Notes under the pieces: generated by a model
What the model was told of the DNA's origin: nothing
Databases searched by the model: none
Seen by the model: only the letters and a program-made list of their open reading frames with translations
Made by a program: the position numbers and the translations under genes
Source of the DNA: a virus
Strand: one strand, 5' to 3'
IMG/VR virus record: IMGVR_UViG_3300025719_000054
Location: 1-25,122 of that record
Length of the DNA: 25,122 nucleotides
Part shown: one piece after another, positions 8,358 to 17,501 of the stretch
Position numbering within the stretch: the first letter of the stretch is position 1
How the letters are laid out: each line of letters opens with the position of its first letter

Positions 8358-10538
8358 ATGGCTTATAATAAAATTTTACTAAAACGTCGTGACGGCACGG
8401 ATACTACCCCTACCCTGGAATTTGGTGAGTTAGGTTGGAATCAGCTCGTACAAAAATTATACATTGGTACCAACGCTATAGGCGGGGGTGTACTAGAGAT
8501 TGCAGGCGAGGGCTCCTTCCTATCTCTATCTACTGTAGCAGGTAGTCAAACAGTATCTCAAGATATAATTCTTGGAGGCACTAGTGCTTCAAAATCGCAA
8601 TCATTATTCTTTGAAGATAATAGTGCGGACAAAACAAAGATGTACCAAGATGGTGGCAATTTAGTTATTGCTACATTAGATGGCGGTACATGGACAGACC
8701 AACTTAAAGTACAAGACAGTACAGACTTAGTTTGGGCAAATAACGGATTTATAACAGGCTCTATTAAATTAGAAACTGATGGGTCCGGGGGTAAATTAAC
8801 CCCTACAGGCACTAATGGCGGAGTTACGCTTATTACTACAGGTACAGGTAAAGTAATAATTGATGCTGATACTACCGGAGCAGGTGTAGAAATTAGTGCT
8901 GGCTCTCAAGGGGTAGATATTAATTCAGCGGGTACTGTATCTATTGATGCTACAGGATCAGCTAAAGCTGTTACTATTACATCAAATAATGATAAGGTAA
9001 CCATTACTGGTAAAGGATCAAGTGCAGGAGCTGTTAAATTACATGCAGACTCTTCTCATTCAGATACTACAGTAGAAATTAATTCAGCTGGTACAGGTAC
9101 TTCAGCAATAAACATTGATTCAACTGGTGGAGTAGATGTAGATGCAGCAGCATTAATCGATATTACTTCTTCAGCTGGAGACGTTGCACTAACGGCAACT
9201 ACTAAGAGTGTATCTATTTCTGGGGGTGAAAATGCAGCTGATGCAGTACGAATTCAAGCGTCTAACGCGGCTGGTGGAATCGATATTGATGCTGGATCAA
9301 AGGGTATACTTGTAGATACTACAGGAACTATCAGTTTAGATGCAGCAGCAGCTTCTAACTTTAATACTAGTGTTGGAGCTATTACCGTAGATGGTAAGAC
9401 TGGCGTAAATATTAAACAAGACGGAACTTCCGCAATTATAGTAGCTTCAGATGCAGATGTTAGTTTCCCACATACAGGTGGCGCTACAGGCGATGCAGAC
9501 TTCACAGTTGCTGGTTACGCTAAGTTTACTGATGCAGTAGAAGTAGATAACATTAAGATTGATGGTAATACTATTACCTCTCTTGATGCTAATGGAAACA
9601 TTAATCTTACTCCGGCAGGTACTGGCGAAGTTAACATTACTAAAGTAGATATTGACTCTGGTACTATTGATGGCGTTGTTTTAACAGGCGGAACAATCAA
9701 TTCTTTAGTTACTTCTACTGGTGGATTAAATGTAACGTTAACAGGTACTGTTGCAGTAACTACAGGTAGTACTGCAGTAAGTGGTACAGGAACTTTATTT
9801 AATACTGAGTTAGTAGCAGGGGATGCTATTAAAATTGATGGTGTTCCATATGAAGTAGATTCTGTAACTAACAATAGTTCTTTAGTATTAAGCTCTAATG
9901 CTACTACTACGGCTACTGGTGAAGCGGTCTATGGGGACTCTAACCTATTTAAAGTACAAACGGGCTACGGAACTAGTAAGTTTGAAATCGATAAATCAGG
10001 TAATGTTGATATTAAGACAGGCGCTTTAACTGTTGCAGGAAATTTAACTGTTAATGGTACTACAACCACTATTAACACAGAAACTATTCAAGTAGATGAT
10101 AATATTCTAATCTTGGGTGATGTAAGCTCCGCTCCAAGCTCAGCTACAGTATCAGATTTCGGAGTATCATGGGCTAGAGCAGTTGCTAGTGGTGGTTCTT
10201 TTGTACGCAAGTACGGTGGTATGGTATGGGATGAATCTACAGACCAGATAATCATTTCTGACGACTTAGGTAGCACTAACCCAGGGTCCGCAACAACAAT
10301 CAATAGTTACGCAGACTTTAGAGCTAACCATGTTAGAATTGGTAGTGATACTATTAACAGAGATGTTCAATGGCAGAAAGTTTATGATAAGATCTGGGCA
10401 AGCGCAGTAGGAGATACAGGCGGTACTCCAGATTCATTAGTAGCAGCAGACCTAGATAAGCTATTAATGGTTAAAGCTGCCGGTAGCGGTGGATACGAGT
10501 TCCAAGTTACGGACACTCTTGACGGCGGTACTTGGTAA
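8358..10538 (+). CDS. Long modular tail fibre with beta-helix-like shaft
   Basis: A 726-residue protein with an AAAGGA site 9 nt before the ATG. Residues 1-50 (KILLKRRDGTDTTP, EFGELGWNQL, LYIGTNAIGGG) form a compact N-terminal domain related to those of the next two proteins and to Mtd-type fibre N-termini. Residues ~147-440 are a long run of short strands of the type G-hydrophobic-x-I-D/S-x-x-G, as in beta-solenoid shafts. At ~470 comes the module TGTLFNTELVAGDAIKIDG, at ~560 the widespread fibre block NLTVNGTTTTINTETI, and at the end DTLDGGTW. There is no enzymatic motif, and receptor and oligomeric state are unknown. A long fibre shaft is the best reading. Confidence 0.8.
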   Translation: MAYNKILLKRRDGTDTTPTLEFGELGWNQLVQKLYIGTNAIGGGVLEIAGEGSFLSLSTVAGSQTVSQDIILGGTSASKSQSLFFEDNSADKTKMYQDGGNLVIATLDGGTWTDQLKVQDSTDLVWANNGFITGSIKLETDGSGGKLTPTGTNGGVTLITTGTGKVIIDADTTGAGVEISAGSQGVDINSAGTVSIDATGSAKAVTITSNNDKVTITGKGSSAGAVKLHADSSHSDTTVEINSAGTGTSAINIDSTGGVDVDAAALIDITSSAGDVALTATTKSVSISGGENAADAVRIQASNAAGGIDIDAGSKGILVDTTGTISLDAAAASNFNTSVGAITVDGKTGVNIKQDGTSAIIVASDADVSFPHTGGATGDADFTVAGYAKFTDAVEVDNIKIDGNTITSLDANGNINLTPAGTGEVNITKVDIDSGTIDGVVLTGGTINSLVTSTGGLNVTLTGTVAVTTGSTAVSGTGTLFNTELVAGDAIKIDGVPYEVDSVTNNSSLVLSSNATTTATGEAVYGDSNLFKVQTGYGTSKFEIDKSGNVDIKTGALTVAGNLTVNGTTTTINTETIQVDDNILILGDVSSAPSSATVSDFGVSWARAVASGGSFVRKYGGMVWDESTDQIIISDDLGSTNPGSATTINSYADFRANHVRIGSDTINRDVQWQKVYDKIWASAVGDTGGTPDSLVAADLDKLLMVKAAGSGGYEFQVTDTLDGGTW

Positions 10539-10544
10539 GCTAAT

Positions 10545-11354
10545 ATGCCTAACCAAAAGATTCTATTAAAAAGGTCTGCAACCCCCGGTAAATTACCGGG
10601 AGTAGGTGACCTTAATTTAGGTGAAGTAGCCTTAAATACTAACGATGGTAGACTATTCGTAAAGAAAGAAGTCTCTGGAGTTGCTAGTATAGTAGAATTA
10701 GGCGTGGGGCCTACCTTCCAGTTAGTAGCTGGGGGTAGCCCTTCTCACGCTCACTCTGTATCAATTACAGGACAACAAGCTCTAGATTTAATTGCAGGAG
10801 TTGTAACATCTGTTACATCTAAGTCTAGTTCTACTTCTGCTCACACACATGACGTGACTATTAAGTATAGCGCCGCAGATAAAGGTTTTGTTTTATTCAA
10901 TGCCTCCGGTATCGCTACTAATCACGCTACAGCCCACACCTTAGCTGCAAATGGCGGAGGTGCTGGAAGTATGTCGGAACTCAGTGATGTAGACCTCACA
11001 AGTGTTGCGAATAATAACATACTAAGATATAACTCTACTACCACTAATTGGGAAGCTAGAGCTATTCATACGGATGCTAATACAGCTCCGTCCTCTCCTT
11101 TGATAGGAGACTCATGGTATAGTATTACAGCTAATACTTTGTACAAGAGAGTAAATAATGGAACCTCAGATATTTGGTTAGACACCACAACTGCAGGTAC
11201 AGGGAGTCTACCAAGTCAAGGGGGGCACTCTGGAAAAGTTTTAACAACTAATGGGTCCACCGCATCTTGGGGGGTTTCTTTTTTCACAATGGATGGGGGA
11301 AGTAGCACTTCCTCTGATAGCGGATTCGCTGACCTTATATTCGACTTAAGTTAG
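10545..11354 (+). CDS. Short tail fibre / appendage protein
   Basis: A 269-residue protein starting 6 nt after the preceding stop. No strong ribosome binding site is visible, so coupled translation is likely. The N-terminus KILLKRSATPGKLP...LNLGEVALNTNDGRLFVKK is the second copy of the short attachment domain found in the 8358 protein. The middle holds two His-rich patches (SHAHSVSI, SAHTHDVTI), which in some phage fibres coordinate metal ions along a trimer axis. Then come LSDVDLTSVANNNILRYNS and the GDSWYS...W module, and near the end FTMDGG. These are typical parts of fibre proteins. The His patches as metal sites are inference. Confidence 0.7.
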   Translation: MPNQKILLKRSATPGKLPGVGDLNLGEVALNTNDGRLFVKKEVSGVASIVELGVGPTFQLVAGGSPSHAHSVSITGQQALDLIAGVVTSVTSKSSSTSAHTHDVTIKYSAADKGFVLFNASGIATNHATAHTLAANGGGAGSMSELSDVDLTSVANNNILRYNSTTTNWEARAIHTDANTAPSSPLIGDSWYSITANTLYKRVNNGTSDIWLDTTTAGTGSLPSQGGHSGKVLTTNGSTASWGVSFFTMDGGSSTSSDSGFADLIFDLS

Positions 11355-11366
11355 GAGATAAATTAA

Positions 11367-14300
11367 ATGGCAGTAAAAATTCAATTTAGAAGAGACACCG
11401 GTACTAACTGGACCTCTAATAACCCAATTCTACTAGAAGGAGAGTTAGGACTAAATACAACTACTGATAAATTCAAAGTAGGAGATGGCACAACTGCATG
11501 GAATTCTTTAGCCTACGTTTACGGGGATTGGAATACTTTACTTAATAAGCCGGCAACATTCACTCCTACAACAGAAAACGTACAAGATATAGTAGGTGGC
11601 ATGGTTTCTAGTAATACTGAAAGTGGTATTACTGTTACTTACGAAGATTCAGATGGTACATTAGATTTTAATGTTAATGACCCTACTATATCCCTTACAG
11701 GGGACGTAACAGGTTCAGCTACTATGACTGACTTGGGTAATGTAAGTATTACTACAACAGTAGCAGCAAATTCAGTTGCTCTAGGTACAGATACTACAGG
11801 TAACTACATGACAGATGTCACAGCAGGTACAGGGGTATCTGTTAGTCATACTGCTTCAGAAGGTTCTACTGCTACAATATCTATTGGGCAGGCTGTAGGC
11901 ACTACAGACGACCCCACATTTAATAATTTAACAGTAGGTGGAAACTTAACTGTAAGTGGTACTACTACAACAATCAATACTGAAACTATTAATTTAGCAG
12001 ATAATATTGTACTAATTAACAGTAATGAGACAGGTACTCCATCACAAGATGGTGGTATAGAAATTGAACGAGGTACTTCTACTAATAAAACATTATTGTG
12101 GGATGAAAGTGCAGATAAATGGACTGTGGGAAGTGAGACTTTCGTAGCTAGTACAGTTGAAGCTGCTATAACGGGTAATGTAACTGGTAATGTAACCGGT
12201 GACTTAACTGGTGATGTAACCGGTGACTTAACTGGTAATGTAACTGGTAATGTAACTGGTACTATAACAGGAGCAGCAAGTTTAAACGTTCTTAAAGCCG
12301 GGGACACCATGACAGGTCTTCTGACTTTAAGTGGCGCACCTACGGGGGCAAATCATGCGGCTACTAAATCTTATGTAGACTCGGTTACTACAGCACAAGA
12401 TCTAGACTTCCAAGGAGACACTGGAGGAGCTTTAGCTATTGATTTAGATTCAGAGTCACTAACTATTGCAGGTGGCACCGGTTTAGATTCTATAGGCTCA
12501 GGCAACACAGTTACTATTAATATAGACTCCACAGTGGCCACTTTAGCAGGAAGTCAAGTATTATCTAATAAAACTTTAGCGAGCCCTGTATTAGAGGGAG
12601 CTATATCTGGTACATCTATAAAAGATGAAGATGACTTAATATCAGACTCTGCTAGTCATTTAGCTACCCAACAATCTATTAAAGCGTATGTAGATGCACA
12701 ACATGCAGCTATGAACGAACTTTCAGAACTAACGGATACTGTTATTTCTACCCCAGCTGCAGGACAAGTTCTTGTGTATGATGGTACAAATAGTTGGGAT
12801 AATCAAACTACTACTATAGCTTTAACTGGAGATGTGTCTGGTTCAGCTAATATGGATGCTAGTGGAGATGTTTCTATTACTGCTACTATTGCAGATGATA
12901 GTCATAACCATGTTATAGCAAATGTAGATGGATTACAAACAGCTCTAGATGCCAAAGCAGACGATAGTACTACTATTACTGCAGGCACTGGCCTAACTGG
13001 CGGAGGAACTTTAGCTGCAGATAGAACATTTAATGTAGACACAGAATGGGTACAAGATAGAGTAGGAGATATGTTCTCTAGTAATACTGAATCAGGTATT
13101 ACAGTTACTTATCAAGACTCCGATGGTACTATAGATTTGGATGTTAATGACCCTACTATAACACTTGCAGGAGACGTAACCGGCTCGGCAACAATGACAA
13201 ATTTAGGTAATGTTTCTATTACTGCTACTATTGCAGATGATAGTCATAACCATGTTATAGCAAATGTAGATGGATTACAAACAGCTTTAGATTTAAAAGC
13301 TCCTCTAGCAAGCCCTACTTTAACAGGTACTCCAGTAGCCCCTACCGCGGTATCTAATACTAACACTACTCAAATAGCTACAACAGCTTATGTACAAACA
13401 GAAATTACTGAGCTAATTGGAGGAGCCCCAGGAGCTTTAGATACTCTTAATGAGTTAGCTCAATCAATTAATGATGACTCGTCGTACGCAGCCACAGTAA
13501 CAACCGCTTTAGGTACTAAAGTAGCCACTACTTCGGCGCAAGCATTATCAGCTTCTGCTAATGCTATGACAATTAGTGGGCATACTATTACTCTAAATCG
13601 AGCAGATGGTACTACTGATACAGTAACAGTTCCTGATAATAATACTACATATACTGTAGGGGATGGCGGATTAACTACTAATGACTTCACTAACGCAGAC
13701 CATACTAAATTAGATGGTATTGAAGCCTCTGCAGATGTAACAGATGCTACTAATGTAGCAGCTGCTGGTGCAGTGATGGAAGCAGATACTACAACTGCTG
13801 CTATGTCTTTCGTTGTAGATGAAGATAATATGACTTCAGACTTAGCAACTAAGGTACCTACACAACAGTCTGTTAAGGCTTACGTAGATTCTCAAGTAGC
13901 TAGTAAAGATGCTCTAAGTGAATTATCAGGTACTTTAGATGATATTGCAAATGGTTCAACCTATGTTAAATCTACTAATGATTATACTGGTGCTGAAAAG
14001 ACTAAATTAAGTGGGATTGAAACTTCTGCAACCGCAGATCAAACAAATGCAGAGATTAAAACTGCATATGAAGCTAACGCAGATACTAATGAATTTAGTG
14101 ATGCGGAGCAAACCAAATTAAGCGGAATTGAAACTTCTGCAACCGCAGATCAAACAAATGCAGAGATTAAAACTGCATATGAAGCTAACGCAGATACTAA
14201 TGAATTTAGTGATGCAGAGCAAACTAAATTAAGTGGCATAGCTGCTTCCGCAGAAGTTAATGTTCAGCCAGACTGGAATCAAGCTACTACAAGTGTAGAT

Positions 14301-15347
14301 GATTATATTAAGAACAAGCCTAATGTACAGTACACCTCTGCAATTGCAGAAGGTAACTCAGGGCTTGTACCTTCAGTAGGTACATCAGGCCAGTTTTTAC
14401 AATACAATGGTTCTTGGGCAACTCCTACAGACACAGATACAGATACAACCTATACAGGTGGTACGGGTATTAATATTGATGGCGCTAATGTAATAACTAC
14501 TACAGCTATTGCATTAACTACAGTTCAAACCGCAGCAAGTGAATTAGCTCAGCTAGCATTAACTACAGAAGAAGGTGATGTTGTAGTTCGTTCAGATGAG
14601 AACAAAACTTATGTAAGAAATTCAGGTACTGCAGGTACAATGGCAGACTTTACGTTATTAGCTACTCCTACAGATACTGTACTATCAGTAAATGGAGATA
14701 CAGGGGCAGTCACGGTTACTCATGATGGTCTTAGTGATTTTGTAGCTAATGAGCATATTGATTGGACATCTGATCAAGGTGCTACTAATCTTCATGTTAA
14801 TAACTATACTAATACTACATATACTGTAGGGGATAATGGTTTAACTGAAAAGAACTTTACAGCTACACTAAAGACTAAATTAGATGGAATTGAAACTTCT
14901 GCAACCGCAGATCAAACTGCTGCAGAGATTAAAACTGCATATGAAGCTAACGCAGATACTAATGAATTTAGTGATGCAGAGCAAACTAAATTAAGTGGAA
15001 TTGAAACTTCTGCAACCGCAGATCAAACTGCTGCAGAGATTAAAACTGCATATGAAGCTAACGCAGATACTAATGAATTTAGTGATGCCGAACAAACTAA
15101 ATTAAGTGGCATTGATACTTCAGCAGATGTAACAGATGCAACAACGGTAGCAGCTGCTGGTGCAGTGATGGAAGCAGATACTACAACTGCTGCTATGTCT
15201 TTCGTTGTAGATGAAGATAATTTATCTTCAGACTCTAGCACTAAGGTACCTACACAACAGTCTGTTAAGGCTTACGTAGACGCGCACACCCACTCAGGGT
15301 ATGCCACAATGGATGATGTAATTGCTATGGCGATTGCTCTTGGATAA
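11367..15347 (+). CDS. Very long modular tail fibre (1326 residues)
   Basis: The largest gene of the window, with an AGGAG site 10 nt upstream of the ATG. Residues 1-55 (KIQFRRDTGTNW, LLEGELGLNTTTDKFKVGDG) are a clear Mtd/fibre N-terminal attachment domain. Then come the block NLTVSGTTTTINTETI (~192), a run of eight GNVT/GDLT tetrapeptides (~269-300), HNHVIANVDGLQTALD twice, the widespread TAGTGLTGGGTLAADRTFNV (~538) and four 37-residue repeats with KLSGIETSATADQT. The C-terminus (TKVPTQQSVKAYVD, then HTHSG and a short helix) is reached after a duplicated block. The protein is low in Cys and aromatic residues, as shafts are. The internal DNA repeats mean its length can change by recombination. 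It is probably the main host-range fibre, by inference. Confidence 0.85.
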   Translation: MAVKIQFRRDTGTNWTSNNPILLEGELGLNTTTDKFKVGDGTTAWNSLAYVYGDWNTLLNKPATFTPTTENVQDIVGGMVSSNTESGITVTYEDSDGTLDFNVNDPTISLTGDVTGSATMTDLGNVSITTTVAANSVALGTDTTGNYMTDVTAGTGVSVSHTASEGSTATISIGQAVGTTDDPTFNNLTVGGNLTVSGTTTTINTETINLADNIVLINSNETGTPSQDGGIEIERGTSTNKTLLWDESADKWTVGSETFVASTVEAAITGNVTGNVTGDLTGDVTGDLTGNVTGNVTGTITGAASLNVLKAGDTMTGLLTLSGAPTGANHAATKSYVDSVTTAQDLDFQGDTGGALAIDLDSESLTIAGGTGLDSIGSGNTVTINIDSTVATLAGSQVLSNKTLASPVLEGAISGTSIKDEDDLISDSASHLATQQSIKAYVDAQHAAMNELSELTDTVISTPAAGQVLVYDGTNSWDNQTTTIALTGDVSGSANMDASGDVSITATIADDSHNHVIANVDGLQTALDAKADDSTTITAGTGLTGGGTLAADRTFNVDTEWVQDRVGDMFSSNTESGITVTYQDSDGTIDLDVNDPTITLAGDVTGSATMTNLGNVSITATIADDSHNHVIANVDGLQTALDLKAPLASPTLTGTPVAPTAVSNTNTTQIATTAYVQTEITELIGGAPGALDTLNELAQSINDDSSYAATVTTALGTKVATTSAQALSASANAMTISGHTITLNRADGTTDTVTVPDNNTTYTVGDGGLTTNDFTNADHTKLDGIEASADVTDATNVAAAGAVMEADTTTAAMSFVVDEDNMTSDLATKVPTQQSVKAYVDSQVASKDALSELSGTLDDIANGSTYVKSTNDYTGAEKTKLSGIETSATADQTNAEIKTAYEANADTNEFSDAEQTKLSGIETSATADQTNAEIKTAYEANADTNEFSDAEQTKLSGIAASAEVNVQPDWNQATTSVDDYIKNKPNVQYTSAIAEGNSGLVPSVGTSGQFLQYNGSWATPTDTDTDTTYTGGTGINIDGANVITTTAIALTTVQTAASELAQLALTTEEGDVVVRSDENKTYVRNSGTAGTMADFTLLATPTDTVLSVNGDTGAVTVTHDGLSDFVANEHIDWTSDQGATNLHVNNYTNTTYTVGDNGLTEKNFTATLKTKLDGIETSATADQTAAEIKTAYEANADTNEFSDAEQTKLSGIETSATADQTAAEIKTAYEANADTNEFSDAEQTKLSGIDTSADVTDATTVAAAGAVMEADTTTAAMSFVVDEDNLSSDSSTKVPTQQSVKAYVDAHTHSGYATMDDVIAMAIALG
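12174..12269 (+). repeat. Eight 12-bp tandem units encoding GNVT/GDLT
   Basis: Units such as ggtaatgtaact and ggtgacttaact follow each other in frame eight times; the last unit is ggtactataaca. Units are 12 bp, so slippage adds or removes four residues without breaking the frame. Similar GNVT runs occur in fibres of other marine phages. Confidence 0.85.
12870..13286 (+). repeat. 75-bp direct repeat in the long fibre gene (12870-12944 and 13212-13286)
   Basis: The two copies appear identical by eye over 75 bases (both begin gtttctattactgctac and encode ADDSHNHVIANVDGL). They are 342 bp apart, a multiple of three, so recombination between them would delete 114 residues in frame. A weaker upstream pair (SSNTESGITVTY at ~80 and ~570) shows that the duplication is larger at the protein level. 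Confidence 0.85.
13731..15280 (+). repeat. 158-bp near-identical direct repeat in the long fibre gene (13731-13888 and 15123-15280)
   Basis: Both copies begin gcagatgtaacagatgc and end gcttacgtaga. They encode VAAAGAVMEADTTTAA and TKVPTQQSVKAYVD, and differ mainly in two short patches. The copies lie 1392 bp apart (464 codons), again preserving frame. The second copy forms the end of the protein, so recombination would yield a shorter fibre with the same tip. Confidence 0.85.
14004..15098 (+). repeat. Four 111-bp repeats in two tandem pairs (14004-14225 and 14877-15098)
   Basis: Each unit encodes 37 residues starting K-L-(S/D)-G-I-E-T-S-A-T-A-D-Q-T and ending SDAEQT. Units 1 and 2 (14004-14114, 14115-14225) carry an AAT codon (DQTNAEIK) where units 3 and 4 (14877-14987, 14988-15098) carry a GCT codon (DQTAAEIK). 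Otherwise the DNA is almost identical. Partial units follow each pair. The pair-specific base shows that each pair was made by local duplication or kept alike by gene conversion. Confidence 0.9.
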
Positions 15348-15361
15348 TATAGGAAAATAAA

Positions 15362-15688
15362 ATGGCAAATACATTTAAAAGATTTACATATAACAATGTA
15401 CCAACTACACTGACTCCAGTTTACACGGTACCAGCAGCCACAAAAGCTGTAGTTATTGGAGGGGTAGTATCTAATACTGCTTCTGGAGTAACGGTAGACA
15501 CTACGGTAGTGGTATACGACGGAACTGCTGAAATCAGCTTAACAGGTACAGATACTCCGATCCCTTCAGGAACTGCTTTAAGTTTCGTAGATGGGAAGAT
15601 AGTATTACACGCAGGAGATGCTATAAGAATAAAAAGCTCCGCAGCTAATTCCTTAGATACATTAGTTTCAGTGATGGAGATAACCTAA
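15362..15688 (+). CDS. Small conserved phage structural protein
   Basis: A 108-residue beta-rich protein with an AGGA site before the ATG. Features seen: MANTFKRFTYNNVPTTLTPV at the N-terminus, TKAVVIGGVVSNTASGVTVD, a central PIPSGTALSFVDGKIVLHAGD and a C-terminal SLDTLVSVMEIT. I recognise this pattern from small structural proteins encoded among fibre genes of marine phages, where it is usually annotated only as a virion or hypothetical protein. The fold looks like a single beta-sandwich. It overlaps the next gene by one base (TAATG), suggesting coupled translation. The precise role is unknown; a collar, fibre-base or tip adaptor is possible. Confidence 0.6.
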   Translation: MANTFKRFTYNNVPTTLTPVYTVPAATKAVVIGGVVSNTASGVTVDTTVVVYDGTAEISLTGTDTPIPSGTALSFVDGKIVLHAGDAIRIKSSAANSLDTLVSVMEIT

Positions 15689-16050
15689 TGAGTGGGTACA
15701 TTGGAAGAGGTACTCCGGTAGCTGTAGAAGATGGCTCAGTAGAAGCAGCAGATATTGTATCTAATGCTATAACAAACGCTAAAATGGCAGATGATGCCAT
15801 CGGTATTAATGAACTAAGTGCAACAGGTACTGCTAGCTCATCTACCTATTTGAGAGGAGATAATAGTTGGGCAACCCTAACTGGAGCCTCCCTAGATGTG
15901 GGAGATACTTTCAACAACCCTAATGACATTAGTGCTGATGTGACAACCACACTGGTTACTACTAAGAACCATATGTTAATAGGCGATATAACAGTATCTG
16001 GAACAGCTACTTGGACAGTAGCTGGATCAGGTGAATTAAAAATTATTTAA
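15688..16050 (+). CDS. Small phage fibre-type protein (MSGYIG family)
   Basis: A 120-residue protein whose ATG overlaps the previous stop. The N-terminus MSGYIGRGTPVAVEDG is a common start among marine phage fibres, and the protein starting at 21193 begins with the related MAGYIGKQP. Residues ~28-62 (NAKMADDAIGINELSATGTA, LRGDNSWAT) are the shared module that recurs at residues ~160-200 of that second protein. The last ~50 residues form a beta-rich end (NHMLIGDITVSGTATWTVAG). It is short for a fibre, so it may be an adaptor, a fibre tip or the product of recombination between fibre genes. Confidence 0.6.
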   Translation: MSGYIGRGTPVAVEDGSVEAADIVSNAITNAKMADDAIGINELSATGTASSSTYLRGDNSWATLTGASLDVGDTFNNPNDISADVTTTLVTTKNHMLIGDITVSGTATWTVAGSGELKII

Positions 16051-16065
16051 TAAGGAGAAAACAAT

Positions 16066-16626
16066 ATGGCTAGTACTTTAACGGTCGATAAAATTAAAGG
16101 TGGATCAAGCGGTGTTGCTTTAACCTTACCTACAACTGATGGCTCGGCAGGGCAATTATTAAAAACAGATGGCAGTGCAGTATTAAGCTGGGCTACTGAC
16201 ACTGACACTACATACACAGCATCGGGTGTTGTTTCTATTGATGGTAGTAATGTTATAACATCTACAGGGGAAGCAAACGCAGCTAACACAGCAATCACAT
16301 CTTCTGCTCAAGCATTCACTGAAGACCAAACATTCGAGGCAATTACTGAAACTGTAACTGCTAAGTCAGCAGGATTCACACCAGATTTATCTAATGATGG
16401 TACTTTGTATTCTTGTTCTGGCACTATGACAATCACTATGCCAACAGCAGAAAGTGGCAAGTCGTTTACCATTATTCACGCAACTGCTACAAGTATTACT
16501 TGGGCAGGTACGATTAAGTGGAATGGTGGTTCAGCACCTACTGCTGATTCTGGTATTGATATTTATGTATTCGTATCAGACGGTACTAATTGGTATGGTA
16601 TGCAGTCTGGAACGGGGTTCGCATAA
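16066..16626 (+). CDS. Phage tail fibre-type protein (MASTLTVDKI family)
   Basis: A 186-residue protein with a strong AAGGAG site 10 nt before the ATG. The N-terminal MASTLTVDKIKGGSSGVALT and DGSAGQLLKTDGSAVLSW segments are familiar from many marine phage fibre proteins. The middle (ITETVTAKSAGFTPDLSN) leads into a C-terminal beta domain (SFTIIHATATSITWAGTIKW, DIYVFVSDGTNWYGM). Such a domain is common at the end of phage appendage proteins. Its stop overlaps the ATG of the glycine-rich adhesin (TAATG), so the two are probably made together. It could be the shaft or base on which the adhesin sits, by inference from coupling. Confidence 0.7.
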   Translation: MASTLTVDKIKGGSSGVALTLPTTDGSAGQLLKTDGSAVLSWATDTDTTYTASGVVSIDGSNVITSTGEANAANTAITSSAQAFTEDQTFEAITETVTAKSAGFTPDLSNDGTLYSCSGTMTITMPTAESGKSFTIIHATATSITWAGTIKWNGGSAPTADSGIDIYVFVSDGTNWYGMQSGTGFA

Positions 16627-17492
16627 TGTTTGGTTCTTTAAGAATGATGATGGCTGCTGGAAATGCTGGTGGTGGTTTTATGGAAGCAACTGGTGGTACT
16701 GTATATACAAGTGGTGATTATAAATATCACAAATTTACTGGAGATGGTAGTTTTGTAGTAACCACCGTAGGTACTGTTGATTACTTAATAGTCGCTGGTG
16801 GTGGCGGTGGCGGTACAAACAACGGTGCTGGCGGTGGTGCTGGTGGTTATAGAACGGGTACAGGTATAACTCTCAGCACTGCTACTTATCCTATTGTTGT
16901 AGGTGGTGGTGGTGCTGGTGGTACTGACACTCCTAAAGCCGCAGGTAGTAATGGTTCTGATTCTTCTTTTAACAGTGTAACCTCTAGTGGTGGTGGTGGT
17001 GCAGGTGCTCACGAAACTGGTGCTTTGAAGCACGGTAAAGATGGTGGTTCTGGCGGTGGTGGTAATCCTGCTTATGGTAGTAGTTCTTTTGGTACTGGTG
17101 GTGCTGGTAATACTCCATCAACTACTCCAAGTCAAGGTAAAGATGGTGGTAATGGTAGTGGTTCTTACTCTGGTGGTGGCGGTGGTGGTGCTATTTCTGC
17201 AGGAACTGGTGGTAGTAGGAATGGTGGTGCTGGTTCTAATTCTCATTCTGCTTGGGCAACTGTAACATCTTCAGGTGATAGCGGTTACTATGCTGGTGGT
17301 GGTGCAACCTCATCCTATCGAGGTGTTGGTTCTGGTGGTGCTGGCGGTGGTGCTGATGGTGTTTGGAGCGGAACTGGTAATAACGGTGATGTAAATACTG
17401 GCGGTGGTGCTAGTGGTCGTGGTAATGGTGGTGTTGATGGTGGTGGTATTGGCGGTTCTGGTATCGTAATCATTAAATATCAATACCAATAG
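16626..17492 (+). CDS. Glycine-rich tail adhesin (receptor-binding tip)
   Basis: I choose the ATG at 16626 because it overlaps the preceding stop; an in-frame ATG 36 bases upstream lies inside the previous gene. This gives 288 residues. After a short Met-rich start comes a TGDGSFVVTTVGTVDYLIVAG strand pair, which introduces the glycine-rich fold found at the ends of phage adhesins. A long region of Gly-rich loops with Ser, Ala, Asn and Thr follows, and the end is a hydrophobic strand (GIVIIKYQ). By analogy with glycine-rich adhesins such as gp38 of phage S16, the loops would pack as glycine helices and expose variable receptor-binding loops. Glycine codons are almost all GGT, a few GGC or GGA and none GGG by hand reading, unlike the second adhesin at 22010. 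Confidence 0.8.
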   Translation: MFGSLRMMMAAGNAGGGFMEATGGTVYTSGDYKYHKFTGDGSFVVTTVGTVDYLIVAGGGGGGTNNGAGGGAGGYRTGTGITLSTATYPIVVGGGGAGGTDTPKAAGSNGSDSSFNSVTSSGGGGAGAHETGALKHGKDGGSGGGGNPAYGSSSFGTGGAGNTPSTTPSQGKDGGNGSGSYSGGGGGGAISAGTGGSRNGGAGSNSHSAWATVTSSGDSGYYAGGGATSSYRGVGSGGAGGGADGVWSGTGNNGDVNTGGGASGRGNGGVDGGGIGGSGIVIIKYQYQ

Positions 17493-17501
17493 GAGATAAT
17501 T

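Noticed and set aside
14004-15098. CRISPR-like array of regularly spaced repeats
   Set aside because: The repeats are 111-bp coding units, tandem and in frame, without spacers.
8358-15347. Diversity-generating retroelement, suggested by Mtd-like N-termini
   Set aside because: There is no reverse transcriptase gene, template repeat or adenine-variable C-terminal repeat in the window; only the anchor domain is shared with Mtd.
16590-16625. Upstream ATG at 16590 giving a 300-residue version of the first adhesin
   Set aside because: It lies inside the end of the preceding gene, and the ATG at 16626 overlaps that gene's stop in the TAATG pattern used elsewhere in this window.
17041-17265. Val/Leu-rich open frame within the adhesin gene, resembling a membrane protein
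   Set aside because: It is the shifted reading of the GGT repeats in the adhesin (gtg/gtt runs) and has no ribosome site.
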